A DNA stretch of 64,000 nt from Dama dama (Eukaryota > Chordata > Mammalia > Artiodactyla > Cervidae), in the NCBI RefSeq assembly GCF_033118175.1, contig NC_083689.1, positions 26,022,501 to 26,086,500 of the forward strand, written 5' to 3'. Of the stretch, positions 45,000 through 55,320 are shown in pieces; within the stretch, counting starts at the first letter, position 1; every line of letters begins with the position of its first letter. The notes below the pieces were generated by a model. That model saw only the letters and a list, made by a program, of their open reading frames with translations. It was not told where the DNA came from and did no database searches. The translations under genes and the position numbers were made by a program.

Positions 45000-45929
45000 A
45001 GAAATGTGCGGTCTTTTGTTACCCTGATGGAGGATTATGCGTTTTCTGTTGACTAATTGCAGACGCTTTTCAACTGGTCTAATTGGGAGCAGTACTTATT
45101 GCAATTAATCATTTGGCTTTCTGGAGGAGCTCATAATAGTGGACTCCTTTCCAATCCCACCATTTTTACAACATCACCTTCTTTGGATGAAAACCAGTCT
45201 TTGGCATGGTTGGTGGTGTTCATTTCACTTGCCCTATGATCTCTTCCATTCCACATTACTGTACAGTATCCGCTTTTCATTGACTATCACAGTTTATTTT
45301 AAAAACAGAACATTTTCATTATGTTTAAGTAGAGAATTGCATGAGGAAATACGGTCAGGAAGATTTTTTTTCCGCTTAACTTATATGGAGCCAAACATCA
45401 AAGTAATTAACATAACCGAGCTGGTACAAATGATTTCAACACTTGATTTGGATATTTTGAGCATGTCAGCTATCTTCCATGTAGTATAACATTGATTATT
45501 CTCAATTAATGTCTCAATTTGATTTGTATCAACTACAACTTGTCTAACCAACTGGGGAGCATTATCCAGTGAGAAATCTCCAGCACAAAACATAGCAAAC
45601 CACTTTTGACACATTTGATCAGTCATAGCAGCTTCTCCATACAAAAAAAATTATGCATACATATTTTTTTCCATTTCAGTTGTGTTTTTCCCTTTCTTGA
45701 AATAATAAAGCATAATATGTCAAATATGTTGCTTTTTCCTTCCATCTTCAATATTGAAATCACTACACAAAAATTCACCAATTTTTATGTTTTTTTAAAA
45801 AACACATGCTGATATGACAGCTGTCACAGTACAATCTAACAAAACTGTTTTAAATTAAGTTAAGACAACTAAGCATTGCTAGAGCCATTGTATGAGAAAA
45901 AACTAATGAACCTTTTGGCCAACCCAATA

Positions 45930-46709
45930 AATTTTGTCTTTTTTCTGTACCTTTCAACTATAAGATAAAATGAGACCACAGAAATGAAGCTGTTACATGA
46001 TTAGAGAATACTAAAAGAAAGTATCTTTTATGCAAGTTATATGTTCTTTTCCTTACTATTACCTATAATTATCCATGAAGTAACTTTTTCCCAAGATGAA
46101 AGCACAGGAGGTTATTGTATTTAGAAACTTCTGAGGGGACATGGAACTTCCAGACTGCTCTGTGTCAGCCATGAATCCAGCCATGATTCCTCATCATCTT
46201 GTTCGCCCTATATACACAGACTTGAGCCCATTTCCACTAGCACTCATTTAGTGATACTTTGTAGTGTAAAAGCAAAACTTGCCAAAATGATTGCTTCATT
46301 AATTGACTTATAGGATGTGCATCTTGTCACTTAAAAAAATTGCACTGACTTCATTTTTTGTTTATAAAAGTTTTATTCTGCATTCACATTTTGTGAGAAA
46401 AATATACATAGAGAATTTTGCCTCATTAGAAATCTTTCAGTGTTTGGCACCATAGAATTAAGATATCTTAAGTTTATAGGGGAATACAGTCTTACTATTT
46501 TGAGCTTATATTGCTCAGTAATTCTGGAGCTTGAGCAGTGTATGGAGGAACTTTGAATGATTCTTAACCCAAGCACCTCAGATGTCACCTCCTCAAAGAG
46601 ACCTCAAAGAGACCTCCTCAAAGACTCACTCATTTCATTGTGCAATTTTCACTCACAACACTAGTAGTTTCAAACTACCTTTAACTTATTGTTTCCTCAT
46701 TTAGAAGCT
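45930..46709. other. Intergenic interval without gene
   Basis: Unique AT-rich sequence with a short tandem repeat (aaagagacctc) at about 46587-46620. No exon or promoter recognised. Confidence 0.4.
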
Positions 46710-46858
46710 CCCCTGGAGAAGGAAATGGCAGCCCAACTCCGGTACTCTTGCCTGGAGAATTCCACGGTTGGAGGAGGGAGGAGCCTGGTGGGCTTCAGTC
46801 CATTGCGGGGGGAGGGGGGGGGCGGGCATCACAAAGAGTCAGACACAACTTGGCAACT
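46710..46858 (+). mobile_element. Bov-A body with G-run expansion
   Basis: Headless SINE from cctggagaaggaaatggcag to gagtcagacacaacttggca. Where other copies have catggggtcgcaaag, this one has about 20 bases made almost only of G (46806-46826). Confidence 0.85.
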
Positions 46859-46979
46859 AAATCAAACCTCCAAAACCCCAAAACATATAGAAATTTAGCT
46901 CTGTCTTTTTTGTTTACTTTGGATCCCCAGTGCCTAGACCAGGGGCACTTAAACATTGTGGAATGAATATATTAATTTT

Positions 46980-47240
46980 TTTGAAATTATTTTTTTATGG
47001 CTGTGCTGGCTCTTCATTGCTGCATGTGGGCTTTTCTCTAGTTGCAGCATGCAGGGGCTACTCTGTAGTTCTGAGACACAGGCTTCTCATTGAAGTGACT
47101 TCTCTTATTGCAGAACACTGGCTCACTAGTTGTGGGCATGGGTTTAGTTCCCCACAGGGCATGTGGACTCTTTGTGGAGTCTAACCCTTGTTCCCTGCAT
47201 TGGCAGGCGGATTCTTCACTGGACCACCAGGGAAGTCTCG
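46980..47240 (-). mobile_element. CHR-type tRNA SINE, long form
   Basis: Antisense: T-rich start, ctctagttgcagcatgcagg, ctactctgtagttctgagac, reversed head at ctggaccaccagggaagtct. Same type as the copy at 5060-5381. Confidence 0.83.
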
Positions 47241-47649
47241 AAATTATAGTTTCTTAACCGCCTACAAATAGCATTTTAAAAATTATTAACATTGAAACTT
47301 AGCTGTTATGACCACTGATATTCTCTGTGATATATATTCTGCCTATTATTTTTCTCTATGAGACCACTTATTTTATAGCATAAACTCGAGCTGCAAATCA
47401 TGTGAGTTGGTAGCTACTTAAAGAAAAAACAATTTGATTTGTATGCTTGGGTAAATGAAATTCTCAAGTGTTTTAATCTGACCTTCCAAACCACATACCA
47501 GTAATTTCCTGACATCCATCTCTGTCAGAGAACTGCATCTCATGGTACAAAATTCCTCATCCTGGAGTGGCAGTGGGTGAAAGGGTAGAGGTACTTAAGA
47601 TCTATAAGACCAATTTGATCCAAACCCTGATAAACTTTGGTTCCGTAGG
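47241..47649. other. Intergenic interval without gene
   Basis: Unique sequence about 1 kb upstream of the FNIP1 CpG island; nothing recognised. Confidence 0.4.
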
Positions 47650-47658
47650 TTTAAGTAG

Positions 47659-47875
47659 TGTTAAAGTGCAAGTGTTTGTCGCTCAGTGGTGTCTGACTCT
47701 TTGCGACTCCATGGACAGCAGCCGGCCAGGCTCCTCTGTCCATGGGACTCTCCAGGCAATACTGGAGTGGGTTGCCATTTCCTTCTCCAGGGGATCTTCC
47801 CGGCCCAGGGATCAAACTCGGGTCTCCTGCATTGCAGGTGCATTCTTTACCGTCTGAGCCACCAGGGAAGCCAAA
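47659..47875 (-). mobile_element. Bov-tA SINE, little diverged
   Basis: Full antisense copy with clean tRNA boxes. A 9-bp duplication, tttaagtag, flanks it at 47650-47658 and 47876-47884. It lies 1 kb upstream of the FNIP1 first exon. Confidence 0.92.
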
Positions 47876-48579
47876 TTTAAGTAGGCTGTAAGGTCATTTA
47901 TGAGCAATGTTTTTCTTTGGAAAGGGTATTCTGCCAATTAAAACTCATTTGCTCAGAACAGTTTCACAGTTCCTCTCTCCATACCTAGTCACTGAGTGTA
48001 AATCTGGAGCCTCCTATGGTTAACTCTTACAAGGGGCTAATTCCTGGTATGTCAGGGTTCGAGGCACTAGTGGGAAACATGGTGGGGGGGGGGGGGGCGC
48101 TGCCCGCGGGCTGTCTCGGCAGGGTCCTCCACCAGACCCAAGAGCCAGTCTCGCGCAGTCAAGCTCTGAGAATAAACCACTCCGTGGCCCGCTTGGGCGG
48201 GCCTGTGGCCTCGGGCTTAAAGTCCAGCCCGTGCCGCAGTCCCCGGGGTAGGCTCGCGCGCCTTTTCTGCTCCGGGGGCCACCGGACTCCACCAGGCGCC
48301 TATGTATGGAGGTGCGAAGCCACATAGATTGAGGAGGGGACGGCGGGAAAGGGTCGGTTGCTAGTGGTGCCCTGACCTTCTCTTGTGTCATGGGCGCGGG
48401 AGGTGAAAGCTTCTGTACTCCACAGGCCCTGGCGTGGTCCCCGCAGCACCCCGCCTTAGGCTCAGCTAGCAACTGAAGGCGTCACGGAGAAGACCAGGAC
48501 CGGAGTTCGTCCCTCCTTCACATCAGCCACAACCAGCCCCCCGCCCCTCCCCTCCGCGCATGCCCCGCCCCGTGAGCTG

Positions 48580-48762
48580 CCACGTGAGGCCCTCCACCAG
48601 CCAGCCTATGGGCGCCAACTCCGCCCAGGATCCCCGCCTTGCACTCTGCTCCGCGCGCCGCCACGTGATGCGGCTCATCGCCAGCCAATGGACGCCGGCT
48701 TTGCCTCGCGCCCCGCCCCGCGCGCCGTGGCCGTTTGAAGTGACTAATTTCTGTCATATGAC
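48580..48762 (+). promoter_or_regulatory. FNIP1: FNIP1 proximal promoter: repeated E-box/CCAAT module
   Basis: Two related units 81 bp apart. Unit 1 has CACGTG at 48581-48586, CCAGCCA at 48597, then TATGGGCGCC. Unit 2 has CACGTG at 48662-48667, CCAGCCA at 48681, then ATGGACGCC. Unit 2 contains a true CCAAT box (48685-48689); in unit 1 it reads CCTAT. A palindrome GTCATATGAC lies at 48753-48762. CACGTG is bound by USF, MYC and MiT/TFE factors; which of these act here is unknown. The transcription start is probably between 48690 and 48800. Confidence 0.6.
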
Positions 48763-48851
48763 TGAGGCGCCTATGGGGGTGGCGGGGCAGCTCTAGGAGC
48801 GGGGGCCTGGCGAGTGCCCTGAGGAGCGACCCGGGCCTGGCCGTGGCCACC

Positions 48852-48943
48852 ATGGCCCCTACCCTGTTCCAGAAGCTCTTCAGCAAGAGGAACGGCCTGG
48901 GCGCGCCCGGTCGGGACGCGAGGGACCCGGATTGCGCGTTCAG
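48852..48943 (+). CDS. FNIP1: Folliculin-interacting protein 1, first coding exon
   Basis: ATG at 48852 in a perfect Kozak setting (GCCACCATGG). The exon encodes 30 codons beginning MAPTLFQKLFSKRNGLG and ending PDCAF plus two bases (AG), then a consensus donor CAG|GTAGGT. This N-terminus is what I know of FNIP1 and differs clearly from the paralogue FNIP2. FNIP1 binds folliculin and AMPK. The complex is a GTPase-activating protein for RagC/D at the lysosome, controls TFEB/TFE3 phosphorylation, and FNIP1 also acts as an HSP90 co-chaperone. The longin and DENN-type domains are encoded by later exons outside the window. The exon sits in the middle of the CpG island. The remaining gene runs to the right beyond 64000. 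Confidence 0.93.
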
Positions 48944-49491
48944 GTAGGTCGCCGCAGGGCGAGGGGCGAGGGGCGCGGAGCCGATGGCCTAGTGGGCTGC
49001 GGCTTCCAGAGGCGCCGAGGCTTTCTCGAACTTCACGCTCGCGCAGTAGCGTCGCCCCGGGACCGGGATCGGGGCCTCGGTCGGGAGGGGCAGGGCAGCT
49101 GCAGACCCGCGCCCGAGGGTTCGAGCGCGGTCCTCCCCCCTCCCCCACGCTCGCCCCTTACCCCCTTGTCTGGCGGTTTGTTTACGTCTTGCTCGGCGGC
49201 CACGCGCGGCTCCGCCACTCCAGGCGGAGCATCGCGGCCTGAGCTTAGGGTCCACACGCCTTCCTGGCGACGCTTAGAGTTGGGCGCGGGCTGGATTGGA
49301 CCTCAACCGCCGTCCTCCGGGCCGAAAAGTTCTCCCCTCCTCCCCGCGGCCGGTCGTCGTCTGGGTGCTCGGTTCCAGGTTGGTTGCTGTTGCGGAGAGA
49401 GCAGCACGTTTTGACCAGCCTTAGGAGTGTAGAAAAGGCTGGAGGAGCGTGTCGGCAAGCTGCCGTTCTTTCAGATTTCTTGTAAATCCAA

Positions 49492-49540
49492 ATTAGAATA
49501 CTGAAGTGGTTTGCCATTCCCTTCTCCAGTGGACCGAGTG
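49492..49540 (-). mobile_element. Bov-A fragment at the CpG-island edge
   Basis: Short antisense piece (agaatactgaagtggtttgc, then cccttctccagtgg) directly after the CpG island. Confidence 0.65.
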
Positions 49541-50770
49541 GCCTGAATGTTGTCGAAGGAGAAATGTGAAACCTAAGAGGTTGTGCTTATTACTGACTAG
49601 AATGAAGCTGCGCTGAGTCAAATGAAGCATGGCCCTAGAATTGACCATCCCGTTGGAACTGTTAACTAAAAACGAGTCTATAAAAATTTACAACGATACC
49701 AAGATATTTTGTGGTATTTCAGGCTTGGTTATTATTATTATTATTTTTTTTTGTTACAGTACCTGTTGCTGGTAAAAAAACAAACAAAAAAAACTTTTTT
49801 AAGATTGTAAGACCCTGGAATATAAACCTGAATTCTAGATAAAGTTTAGTTTCGAAACTTCATTTGATGAAGAGATTATGTCTCTCAGACAGCCTTAATA
49901 CTTGTTGCAGTGTGGAAACTTGTCAATGTAAGTAGGCTGAATGTCAAATGTCACTCAAACCTGGTAGGATAGCAAAGAGCCCAGTAGTACTAGGAAAAAA
50001 TGAGAATCTGTTAAATTTTGCGACAGTCACATTCTGAAATGACTGTACCGCACCGGTTTAAAAGGTTTTGCTAACTTTAGAATTATTCACCCTCTCTCAC
50101 TAATGTAAGCCCCGTTAGTAAACATTCTGTAATATGTGAAATTGAGGTAGTAAATGGAAAGAAATTTCATTGACTTTCAGAGGAAAAAAAAATCTCAGAG
50201 GTGAACATCTTGAAACAGTGGTTAGTAAAGACAGTTATCTAGCTTTTGGTTTTTTCTACTGGGAAGTAAGTGTCTTGCCATGCTTATCTAATGACTTTCT
50301 TTAAAGATTTCTTTAGTGTTCTTTTGAAAAATGAAACTGCAGTCTAGATAGTACTACTTGAGCCATCCAGTAAATCAAGGGTCAGTAGAAAGCAAGTTTA
50401 GGGGCTATATTAAAAAGGTGACATTTGAATAGGCTTTCTATTTCTAGGCAGAGATTTACTTTGAGGTATCTAGATTTCCAAGCATCTCAAGTAATTGTAA
50501 GAAAAAGTTTATTTTTTTAAAAAATATAAGTCTACAATATGGTTGTGTAATACTACTTTAGAGTTGCCAAAGCACTTTCTCATCAGTTATCTCATGTGAT
50601 GTTTCACAACAACCATGTGAGATAGGGCAAGTAGCAGTATAGATAACTGCATGATCCTTTTTTGTGTGTAAGAATGATGTGTAAGCACAATAACTGCAGT
50701 GCAATATGGAAGGTGTTGCTTTAAAAAATATAGAAGTGTACGTGTGAGAAAATGGTAAGTGAGTAATGTC
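49541..50770. other. Unique intron 1 sequence
   Basis: No gene. Old MIR-like wording at about 50560-50660 (gccaaagcactttctcatca, then aaccatgtgagatagggcaa). Confidence 0.45.
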
Positions 50771-50782
50771 ATACATATACCT

Positions 50783-50878
50783 GCTGCTAAGTCACTTCAG
50801 TCGTGTCCGACTCAGGCTCCCCCATCCCTGGGATTCTCCAGGCAAGAACACTGGAGTGGGTTGCCATTTCCTTTTCCA
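50783..50878 (-). mobile_element. Bov-A SINE with internal deletion
   Basis: Antisense monomer with a deletion between tgtccgactc and aggctccccc. A 12-bp duplication, atacatatacct, flanks it at 50771-50782 and 50879-50890, so the deletion is within the element. Confidence 0.88.
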
Positions 50879-51608
50879 ATACATATACCTAGCAACTTGC
50901 AAATTTGATCAACCTGTTTTGTGTGTTTTTTTTAAACAATTTCATTGAGCTACAATTTACATACAGTGAAATTGAGCCATTTTAAGTACATAGGAATTTT
51001 GTTTCCTATGTGTACACAGTTGTGTACCCACAACCCCAATGAATTTTTAGAACACTTGATCACCCAAAAAATTTCCTCATGCCCCTTTGCTGTCATTCCT
51101 TAACCCCTCCTCACCCAGGGCAATCACTGACCTGCTTTCTGTTTAATGATAGAAGTTTCTATTTTTTGTAGAATTTCATGTAAATGTAATCATACTGTTT
51201 ATAGGCTTCTGTGTCTGGCTACTTTAACTCAGAGTGATTTTGAGACTCATCCAAGTTGTTGCGTTTTTCCTGTAGTTCCTTCAGTGTTTTTTTGAGGGGA
51301 GGGGGGCTGGTGCTGGATAGTATACCACAATTTGTTTATCCATTCACTGGTTGGCAGACATTTTGGGTTCTTTTCAGATTTAGGCTGCATTGAACATGCT
51401 GCTGGTGAACGTTTGTGAGCAAATCTTTATGTGGAAATGCGTTTTCATTTTTCTTGGAGTGGGATTGCTGGGTCATATGCTTAACTTTAAAAAAAAAAAA
51501 AAATTGCCAAACTTTTCCAAAGTAGTTGTACTATTCATAGTACCACTAGTAATGTATGAAGGTTACAGCTGCTCCAGATTGTCTTCAAAACCAGATGTCA
51601 TTAGTCTG

Positions 51609-51756
51609 TTTTTTGTTTTTTTAAATTAATTTATTTACTTGGTTTCACTGGATCTTAGTTGCGGCATGTGGGATCTAGCTACCTGACCAAGGATGGAACC
51701 AGGGCCCCCTGCATTGGGAGTTTAGAGTCTTGGATACTGGACCACCAGTGAAGTCC
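51609..51756 (-). mobile_element. CHR-type tRNA SINE
   Basis: Antisense with reversed head ggaccaccagtgaagtccc. A 10-bp duplication, cattagtctg, flanks it at 51599-51608 and 51757-51766. Confidence 0.88.
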
Positions 51757-51857
51757 CATTAGTCTGGTTTTTTAAATTAAAAAGATTTTTTTTTTGTATT
51801 ATAAAAAATACCTAACATAAAGTTTGCCTTGTTAACCATTTCAGAATCTTAAAATTT

Positions 51858-51980
51858 TTTTTCCCCTTGGAATATAGTAGATTTACAGTGTTAGTGTTAA
51901 TTTCAAGTGTACAGCAAAGTGAATGTTATACATATACATACATCCACTCTTTTTAGATTCGTTTCCCATGCTCATGGGTA
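51858..51980 (-). mobile_element. Bovine-type L1 3' end, truncated
   Basis: T-rich start then gtagatttacagtgttagtg and ttcaagtgtacagcaaagtg, matching the L1 3' end also seen at 3300-3420. Inserted in older L1. Confidence 0.7.
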
Positions 51981-52645
51981 TAGTGGTATCTTGTGGTTTT
52001 AATTTGCTTTTCCCAAATAATAAACGATGTTTAGCATCTTGTTATGTAACTCAGTTTTTTGAATAGACTAAAATTTAGTTTTTATACCAGTATACAATGC
52101 TTTCCTTTCTAGAATCCTTTTTTGGTTTTGTTTTAGTCAGCCTGAGTTGTTAAATCAGGCTTGGGCACAGTTAGCTATTGGCAGCTAACTATAGCTCAGC
52201 CTGTAAGTCAGTTCCTAGAGTAAGCAGTATACAAGGTCCAGTGGTGATAAGCCAGCAAAGGATAGGAAAGACTTGAGACAGAGAAGCCTTAGGAGCTTTT
52301 CAATATTCCTTTCATAGTTACTCCATTGAAAAATAGCAGGGATTACCCACTTCCTTTCAGTCTTAAGTTCCTTACCTGAGAGGTTTCTGGTGCTTGTCCT
52401 GTCTAAGCTTCCAGAGCTCCAGATGAATGTAGCATGTCACAAGAAGACTATTATTGTAATCATTTATAGAAGTGAAACAGTAATTTGTTTTCATCTTTTA
52501 AATAATTTGGGAAAGACTGCTTTCTAGGGGAAGATACTCTTTATGTTTTTTCCATCAGGATACTTTTCAGTGGAAGTAAGAATTCAGTGTAAGTTCAATA
52601 ACTTCAGTGCACATAAAATAACTGCTTTAAAAATAAAATTCTCTG

Positions 52646-52965
52646 CGGCTTCCCTGGTGGCTCAGTGGTAAAGAATCCAGCTGCCAATGCAGGAGACACA
52701 GTTCAATCCCTGATCTGGGAAGGTGCCACATGCTGTGGAGCAACCAAGCCTGTGTGACACAGCTGTTGAGGCTGTGCTCCAGAGCCCGGGAGCCGAAGTA
52801 CTGAAGCCTGTAGCCCTAAACGCTGTGCTCTGCAACAGGGGAGACCTCCACGGTGGGAGACCTGCGCACTTCTAGAGAGTAAGTCCTGCTCACTGCAACC
52901 AGAGAAAAGCCCACTCAGCAGCGAAGACTCAGCACAGCTGAAAATAAATAAAACTATAAAAATTA
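52646..52965 (+). mobile_element. ART2A/CHR-type tRNA SINE, long form
   Basis: Sense head gcttccctggtggctcagtg, box-B-like sequence, long body with cctaaacgctgtgctctgca and gagaaaagcccactcagcag, and an A-rich tail. Confidence 0.85.
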
Positions 52966-52990
52966 GCAAATGAGTAAATAAAATTCTCAG

Positions 52991-53168
52991 GACTTCCCTG
53001 GTGGTCCAGTGGGTAAGACTCCACACTCTCAATGCAGGGGGCCTGGGTTTGATCCCTGGTCAGGGAATTAGATTCCACATGCCTCAGCTAAATATCCTAC
53101 ATGCTACAACAAAAATCGATGATCCTATATGCCTCAACTAAGACCTGGCACAGCCAGATAAATAAATG
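52991..53168 (+). mobile_element. CHR-type tRNA SINE
   Basis: Sense head gacttccctggtggtccagt and box B ggtttgatccctggtcaggg, then a tail region ending in agataaataaat. Second of three SINEs in a row. Confidence 0.87.
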
Positions 53169-53174
53169 GGTGTA

Positions 53175-53380
53175 TGTGTGTGTTAGTCGCTCAGTCGTGT
53201 CTGACTCTTTGCGACCCCATGGACTGTAGCCCGCCAGGCTCCTCTGTCCATGGGATTCTCCAGGCAAGAATACTGGAGTGGGTTGCCATTTCCTTCTTCA
53301 GGGAATCTTCACCCAGGAATCGAACCTGGGTCTCCTGAATTGTAGACAGATTATTTTACCTTCTGAGCCACCAAGGAAGC
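53175..53380 (-). mobile_element. Bov-tA SINE
   Basis: Antisense full-length copy inserted next to the tail of the preceding SINE; a short aaataaat repeat lies on both sides. Confidence 0.9.
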
Positions 53381-53384
53381 ACAA

Positions 53385-54310
53385 ATAAATATTAAAAAGA
53401 ATTCTCTTCATCTAAAAATGGTGTTAAAAATAGCAACTGTGTGGCATTGTCATGAGGTATATTAGTGAAGGTAACAGTAAACTGCATTGTGTTAATAAGC
53501 TAAGTCTTAAAATATTCTTGAAAGAAGTCTAATTTCATGAAGAAGATTGTTTAAGAGGTAAATGTCTGTAGGATGTAATTCATGTTTTGTTCAAAAAGCA
53601 GTTTCTGTATTTTCATTTTATTCCTAGTGCATGAACATTTGTTAGCAGGAGTAACAACCTCTTAATTGGTTTTTCTGTCATCACTGTTGCCTTTCTGCAA
53701 ACTGTTTTCAACATTCATCCTTTAAAAAATTGCTAATTCAGATCATGATCAGCAGGAAAAATGATGTAGAATTTAAAATCTCCACAATACAGCTATTTTA
53801 AGGATTCAAAGAGGTAAGTCCTGTTGAGCACTTAATGCAGTGCTTAGCACATGACTTTCATAACCAGAAGTTGTTACTATGATGATTTCATTCTTATGTA
53901 TAAAACCATTCAGTTTAGGACCAAATTCTTTAACATGGCTTGTGGTGGTGTAGCTTTTGTGAAATCTGTAGCCTCAAGTTCTTAATTTTTTAAAATAAGG
54001 TCATTTTTAACCTAGCTGTTATTCTATTATCTGTTTTTTACCTATTAATATTGTATATTTATTTATATACAATAAATATATCTGTTAATACTATCTAAGT
54101 CTATATTCAGATTTTCTCAGGATGTCTTTTTACAGTAGGTTTGTTTGAATCAGTCTCAGCTGAATTCATAATTATGTGCCTTAACTAATTTTTATTCTAT
54201 AACAGCCTCTCTCCCTCCCTTTTAAAAACGTTTTTGTTTTTAAAATGGGTCATTTTTTCTATGAAATTTCCCCCATTCTCTTTTTGACTGTTTGATCTCT
54301 AATGGTTTCC
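53385..54310. other. Unique intron 1 sequence
   Basis: AT-rich, no gene. The right part (from about 54100) may already belong to an old L1 relic related to that at 61.9-62.6 kb. Confidence 0.4.
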
Positions 54311-54396
54311 TTTAATTCACTGGTTCCCAGCAGTCTATATTTTAACCAGACCCTCCAGATGATTCGGAATGCTCAAGTTTGAGAACCACTGCTACA
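54311..54396 (+). mobile_element. MER5-like fragment
   Basis: tcactggttcccagcagtct at the left and caagtttgagaaccactgct at the right, with ccctccagatgattcggaat between: the 3' half of a MER5-type element. Confidence 0.65.
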
Positions 54397-54449
54397 ACTT
54401 ACTCTCTCTTTTCTGAAAACTGATGGTTGGATACTTGACTAGATTTGGG

Positions 54450-54800
54450 TTCAGGTTTTTTTTTTTTTTTTTAATTTAAAATATTCAACAGATTTTGCAG
54501 TGTACCTTGTATTGCACACGTAGTGTCTGGTTGTCCCATTTTTAGTGGTGCTAAGATTGATTAGTTGGTTTCAGCCTATTCTTCCATTATAAAATTCCTC
54601 TTTCACTATTGGTTTTAGCATTTTTTGTTGATTATTGCCTGAACCCACTATCTTTTTAGGGGATGCAAAATGGTAACATCCTGATTCTTTATCCTGATTC
54701 TTCTGCATTTATTTCTTGGTGAACTTTCTCTTACCACTTACTTATTTGCTATAGGAAAGTCAGCACCAAAGTTTGTGTATCACTTTTTAGAATAATTTAT
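54450..54800 (-). mobile_element. Ancient L1-type relic
   Basis: Shares ctggttgtcccatttttagt and attcttccattataaa-type wording, in the same order, with 62430-62550. Assignment to an old L1 family is by impression. Confidence 0.5.
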
Positions 54801-55049
54801 ACTCAGTTAAATGAATGTTTCCATTTTAATTATCATTTTTTAGTATCACCTCTTGGGTGTGCTTTAATCCATTACAGTCAAATTGGCCCCATATTTGGCC
54901 AGAGGAAGACTTCTTAAGTTGACTTCTGTGCCTTTTGACATGATCTGATCTCATTAATCTTTGATAACTTGTTGCTTTTTTCTGGCCTTGTCTTAATCTA
55001 GGTCTCTCCCTTTCCTATGATTTTATAACTTTGGATTTGTTTTAGGTTC

Positions 55050-55320
55050 TGGGATGTGCCATGCTGTGTTGTTCTTTGTTTTGGGTATAATTTCACATAG
55101 CTTTTTGTTTAGCTTCTTGTTGTGTCATCTGGGCTTATCCTAATTATTCTTTCTCCAGGAAGCCTATTCTGATTTCTCCCTAAGTTAGATTTCACTTTAG
55201 TTTTCTTCCATAGCTTTCTGTATTTCCTTCTGTGACATGTATCACAGCTGCCATTATTTGTCCACATCTCTCTCCTTTGCTTGCTTGAGAGCACTCTTCA
55301 ACTTCAAGGTGTATTTTAGA
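55050..55320 (+). mobile_element. L2 LINE fragment
   Basis: gaagcctattctgatttctc, then tgtatcacagctgccattat and ttgagagcactcttcaact; matches L2 order near the 3' end. Confidence 0.55.

Larger units (their letters stand above)
42135..45927 (-). mobile_element. mariner transposon with both ends, transposase on the minus strand
   Basis: Both termini are present as inverted repeats (left ctgggttggccaaaaagttc, right the reverse of ttgggttggccaaaaggttc), each next to a TA dinucleotide (42133-42134 and 45928-45929), the standard mariner target. Without the BovB insert (42359-44882) it is 1,269 bp, a normal mariner length. The transposase is decayed: an N-terminal helix-turn-helix part is at 45381-45644 (QKWFAMFCAGDFSLDNAP, DMLKISKSSVE), a C-terminal part at about 44883-44999, and the last 75 codons at 42135-42358. 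Confidence 0.92.
48080..49480 (+). promoter_or_regulatory. FNIP1: CpG island spanning FNIP1 promoter and exon 1
   Basis: The only long stretch rich in CG dinucleotides in the window, with abrupt edges against AT-rich DNA. It begins with a run of 14 Gs (48084-48097) and includes many GC boxes (for example ccccgcccc near 48563 and 48711) and no TATA box. The promoter is therefore of the dispersed, housekeeping type. Long frames on both strands inside it are a by-product of its G+C content. Confidence 0.9.
50915..52060 (-). mobile_element. Old L1 3' end, antisense
   Basis: Ancient L1 3'UTR (ttcattgagctacaatttac, then actttaactcagagtgattt and catttgcttttcccaaa-like end). Split by a CHR SINE (51609-51756) and by a younger L1 3' end (51858-51980). 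Confidence 0.7.

Noticed and set aside
48020..49517. Long open frames on both strands in the CpG island (up to 160 codons)
   Set aside because: High G+C lowers stop frequency; the frames overlap each other and the true FNIP1 exon, have low-complexity Pro/Ala/Arg/Gly content and no domain.
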